From the NCBI GenBank assembly GCA_028867095.1, contig JAGWHA010000017.1:1-12301 (forward strand): DNA of 12,301 bases. Reading direction: 5' to 3'. Each line of letters begins with the position of its first letter. Within the stretch, counting starts at the first letter, position 1. The notes under the pieces were generated by a model, which was not told where the DNA came from, made no database searches, and saw nothing but the letters and a program-made list of their open reading frames with translations. The position numbers and the translations under genes are program-made. Origin of the DNA: Microcaldota archaeon (GTDB taxonomy: Archaea > Micrarchaeota > Micrarchaeia > Micrarchaeales > CABMGC01). Positions 11,107 through 12,301 of this stretch are shown piece by piece.

Positions 11107-11721
11107 GTGCGAATCTACAAGGGCCTTAAGATACTGAAGAAATACACGGTCTATGATCCGGGAGACGACTCCTTTCTTGCCGCAAGGCACCTTGCAAAGG
11201 CGCTAGAGAAAATGAAGGGCGCAGTTGTTCTCGATATGGGGACTGGGACGGGAATACTCGGGATGGTGGCGGCAACATCGCAAAATGTCAAGAGCGTAAC
11301 CTTCGCGGACATAAACGCGCATGCGATAGAGAATGTGCAGGACAATGCAAAACTAAACAAGGAAAAAATAATTGCACAGACAAACTTTGTCAACACCGAT
11401 CTGTTCAGCAAGATAAAAGGGAAATTTGACCTGATAATTTTCAACTCTCCGTACCTTAGAAGCGGGTTCTTCTTCCACACAGAGGAATCGAAGGCATGGG
11501 AAGGAGGCAAGAAAGGAATTGAGGTCTCAATGGAATTTCTTAGACAGGCAAAGAAACACATGAAAAAATCCTCGACGATACTGATAATAGAAAGCAGCCT
11601 CGGATCAATCCCGGATTTCGTGGCAGAGAGCGAGGCGCTTGGCTACAGTGTTAGAAAAGTTGCAAGCGTCAAGAGCCTCTTTGAGAGGATATTCTTGTTT
11701 GCGCTTAGGCTTGAGGATTAG
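11107..11721 (+). CDS. HemK2/Mtq2-like class I SAM-dependent methyltransferase (probable release-factor glutamine methylase)
   Basis: This 204-aa protein has the short HemK2 layout: VYDPGDDSFL at 15-24 (the family's Y-x-P-x-E/D-D-S/T-F-L signature), SAM-binding motif I VLDMGTGTG at 42-50, the acidic residue D68 after motif II (FADIN), and the substrate motif NSPY at 113-116. In HemK-type enzymes NPPY binds the glutamine side chain; here the first Pro is Ser, a change also worth checking in relatives. The expected reaction is N5-methylation of the GGQ glutamine of aRF1, usually with a Trm112-like partner; lysine methylation is another HemK2 activity. It starts with GTG 26 bp from a BoxA. Its TAG overlaps the convergent gene's stop. 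Confidence 0.85.
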   Translation: MRIYKGLKILKKYTVYDPGDDSFLAARHLAKALEKMKGAVVLDMGTGTGILGMVAATSQNVKSVTFADINAHAIENVQDNAKLNKEKIIAQTNFVNTDLFSKIKGKFDLIIFNSPYLRSGFFFHTEESKAWEGGKKGIEVSMEFLRQAKKHMKKSSTILIIESSLGSIPDFVAESEALGYSVRKVASVKSLFERIFLFALRLED

Positions 11722-11957
11722 CCGAATTTCTTGTCTTCTTCCCGGATTATGATCTTCAGGTTCTTTCTGAATTCCTTGAGGCTTATCTGCGGGATCCTTA
11801 GGTGGTTCCTGAAAAGGTCCTCCCTCTGCGCATCGTTGAAGCGGTCGTGGAACTCGGCGTTTGCCTTGAGGTCCCCGTTCTGGATTTTCTTGACGAGCTC
11901 CTTGGCAAGCATTATCTGCTGAGGGGTGAAATCCATGGGCTTTGTCTTGTCCTTCAT
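11718..11957 (-). CDS. Hypothetical small basic protein
   Basis: This 79-aa protein from ATG 11957 starts MKDKTKPMDFTPQQIMLAKE and ends LKIIIREEDKKFG. A TTG at 11969 would add four residues; the GTTGGT before the ATG could serve as a Shine-Dalgarno-like site and favours 11957. It is predicted mainly helical, with no Cys, signal peptide or membrane segment; the family is not recognised. Its TAA (11720-11718) overlaps the methyltransferase TAG by two bases in a convergent arrangement. A BoxA-like ATTAAATA (12004-11997) is upstream. It lies between the methyltransferase and the rRNA promoter. Confidence 0.6.
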   Translation of the reverse strand: MKDKTKPMDFTPQQIMLAKELVKKIQNGDLKANAEFHDRFNDAQREDLFRNHLRIPQISLKEFRKNLKIIIREEDKKFG

Positions 11958-11983
11958 TTTTACCAACAATACGGCAAACTAAA

Positions 11984-12007
11984 TCCGCGAAAGGAATATT
12001 TAATACC
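11984..12007. promoter_or_regulatory. AT-rich promoter element between the hypothetical gene (-) and the rRNA region (+)
   Basis: The minus strand reads GGTATTAAATATTCC (12007-11993), predicting a start near 11974 for the hypothetical gene. On the + strand the same bases follow CGCGAAAGG, a BRE-like tract close to the one at the MNT promoter (CGAAAGG), so it may also act as an upstream rRNA promoter starting near 12027. Confidence 0.35.
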
Positions 12008-12033
12008 CTCTGCGCGCTTCGTCACTTCACTCA

Positions 12034-12047
12034 GCAAGGTTTAAATA
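12034..12047 (+). promoter_or_regulatory. rRNA promoter (BRE and BoxA)
   Basis: GCAAGG (12034-12039) followed by TTTAAATA (12040-12047) is a strong archaeal BRE/TATA pair. It predicts a start near 12070, about 194 nt before the 16S rRNA. Confidence 0.65.
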
Positions 12048-12069
12048 CTATTTTGTGCTAAAGAGATTA

Positions 12070-12263
12070 CAGCGAATTTCTCCTCGGCAGTATTTGCTTT
12101 CGCATTTACCCACGCTGAGGATATCTAATCGCTTGGGGGTTACTTGTAACTCTCTTGTGAAAACCGCGTTTTGTGGTTGGATGTAGTCTTGAGAAATGTA
12201 AGGAACACAATTGTTTTTTAAGTAAAGATAAAGGAAGTACTACACACCAACACGTCGACTATT
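12070..12263 (+). other. 16S rRNA leader (external transcribed spacer) with hairpins
   Basis: No ORF of note is seen. Three inverted repeats can be read by eye: CCTCGGC (12082-12088) with GCTGAGG (12114-12120), one G-U pair; GTTAC-TT-GTAAC (12139-12150); and AACCGC-5-GTGGTT (12162-12178), one G-U pair. The usual 16S processing stem with its bulge-helix-bulge needs the 3' flank of 16S, which is outside the window, so it cannot be assigned. Confidence 0.6.
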
Positions 12264-12301
12264 AACTCCAGTCGATGCTGCTGGAGGGAACTGCTATCAG
12301 A
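12264..12301 (+). rRNA. 16S rRNA, 5' end only (runs off the window)
   Basis: CTCCAGTCGATGCTGCTGGA (12266-12285) followed by GGGAACTGCTATCAG aligns with the archaeal 16S start (TTCCGGTTGATCCTGCCGGA, then GG..ATTGCTAT). The first helix is kept: CCAG (12268-12271) pairs with CTGG (12281-12284), with A-U in place of the common G-C. It differs from the usual archaeal sequence at five of 20 positions. The exact mature 5' end is uncertain by a few bases. Confidence 0.85.

Overview
The window is archaeal. It contains a cluster of archaeal/eukaryotic-type information-processing genes (S19e, PDCD5-like protein, L39e, L31e, aIF6, prefoldin alpha, FtsY, RpoL), an Nre-family protein, a DUF99 protein, BoxA/BRE promoters, and the first 38 bases of an archaeal-type 16S rRNA with unusual bases in its most conserved part. 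Very tight packing, several apparently leaderless genes and the divergent 16S start suggest a small-genome lineage such as the DPANN/Micrarchaeota (ARMAN) type. That placement is inference; no tree was run.

Layout. 1-263 (-): partial ArsR-like regulator with repeated operator heptamers upstream. 343-415 (-): intact tRNA-Pro(CGG). 417-1375 (-): a two-gene MNT nucleotidyltransferase/HEPN module. 1439-1479 (-): a second, truncated copy of the same tRNA (5' 41 nt). A perfect 42-bp direct repeat (375-416 and 1439-1480) therefore brackets the MNT-HEPN pair, which looks like a 1,064-bp element sitting inside a tRNA gene. 1480-3004 (-): M24 Xaa-Pro-type peptidase and Nudix hydrolase, overlapping. 3047-4309 (+): Nre DNA-repair protein. 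4347-6185 (+): GT-C (GT87-like) membrane glycosyltransferase. 6191-7888 (-): ftsY and prefoldin alpha. 7966-9962 (-): S19e, PDCD5, L39e, L31e, aIF6 ribosome-biogenesis operon. 10105-10924 (+): rpoL and a DUF99 protein. 10925-11056 (-): an unrecognised 43-aa ORF. 11107-11721 (+): HemK2-like methyltransferase. 11718-11957 (-): hypothetical protein. 12034-12301 (+): rRNA promoter, leader and start of 16S rRNA.

How it fits together. Most of the window is housekeeping: translation (ribosomal proteins, aIF6, a probable release-factor methylase, rRNA), protein targeting and folding (FtsY, prefoldin), transcription (RpoL) and nucleic-acid repair or nucleotide clean-up (Nre, Nudix, DUF99). The accessory part is the left end. 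There a probable toxin-antitoxin pair with its own palindromic operator has been inserted so that the only intact tRNA-Pro copy in this window now lies directly behind the HEPN stop codon. Its nearest TATA-like box is inside the HEPN coding sequence, while the presumed ancestral promoter faces only a 5' tRNA half. Loss of the element by recombination between the 42-bp repeats would rebuild a single tRNA gene behind the peptidase gene.
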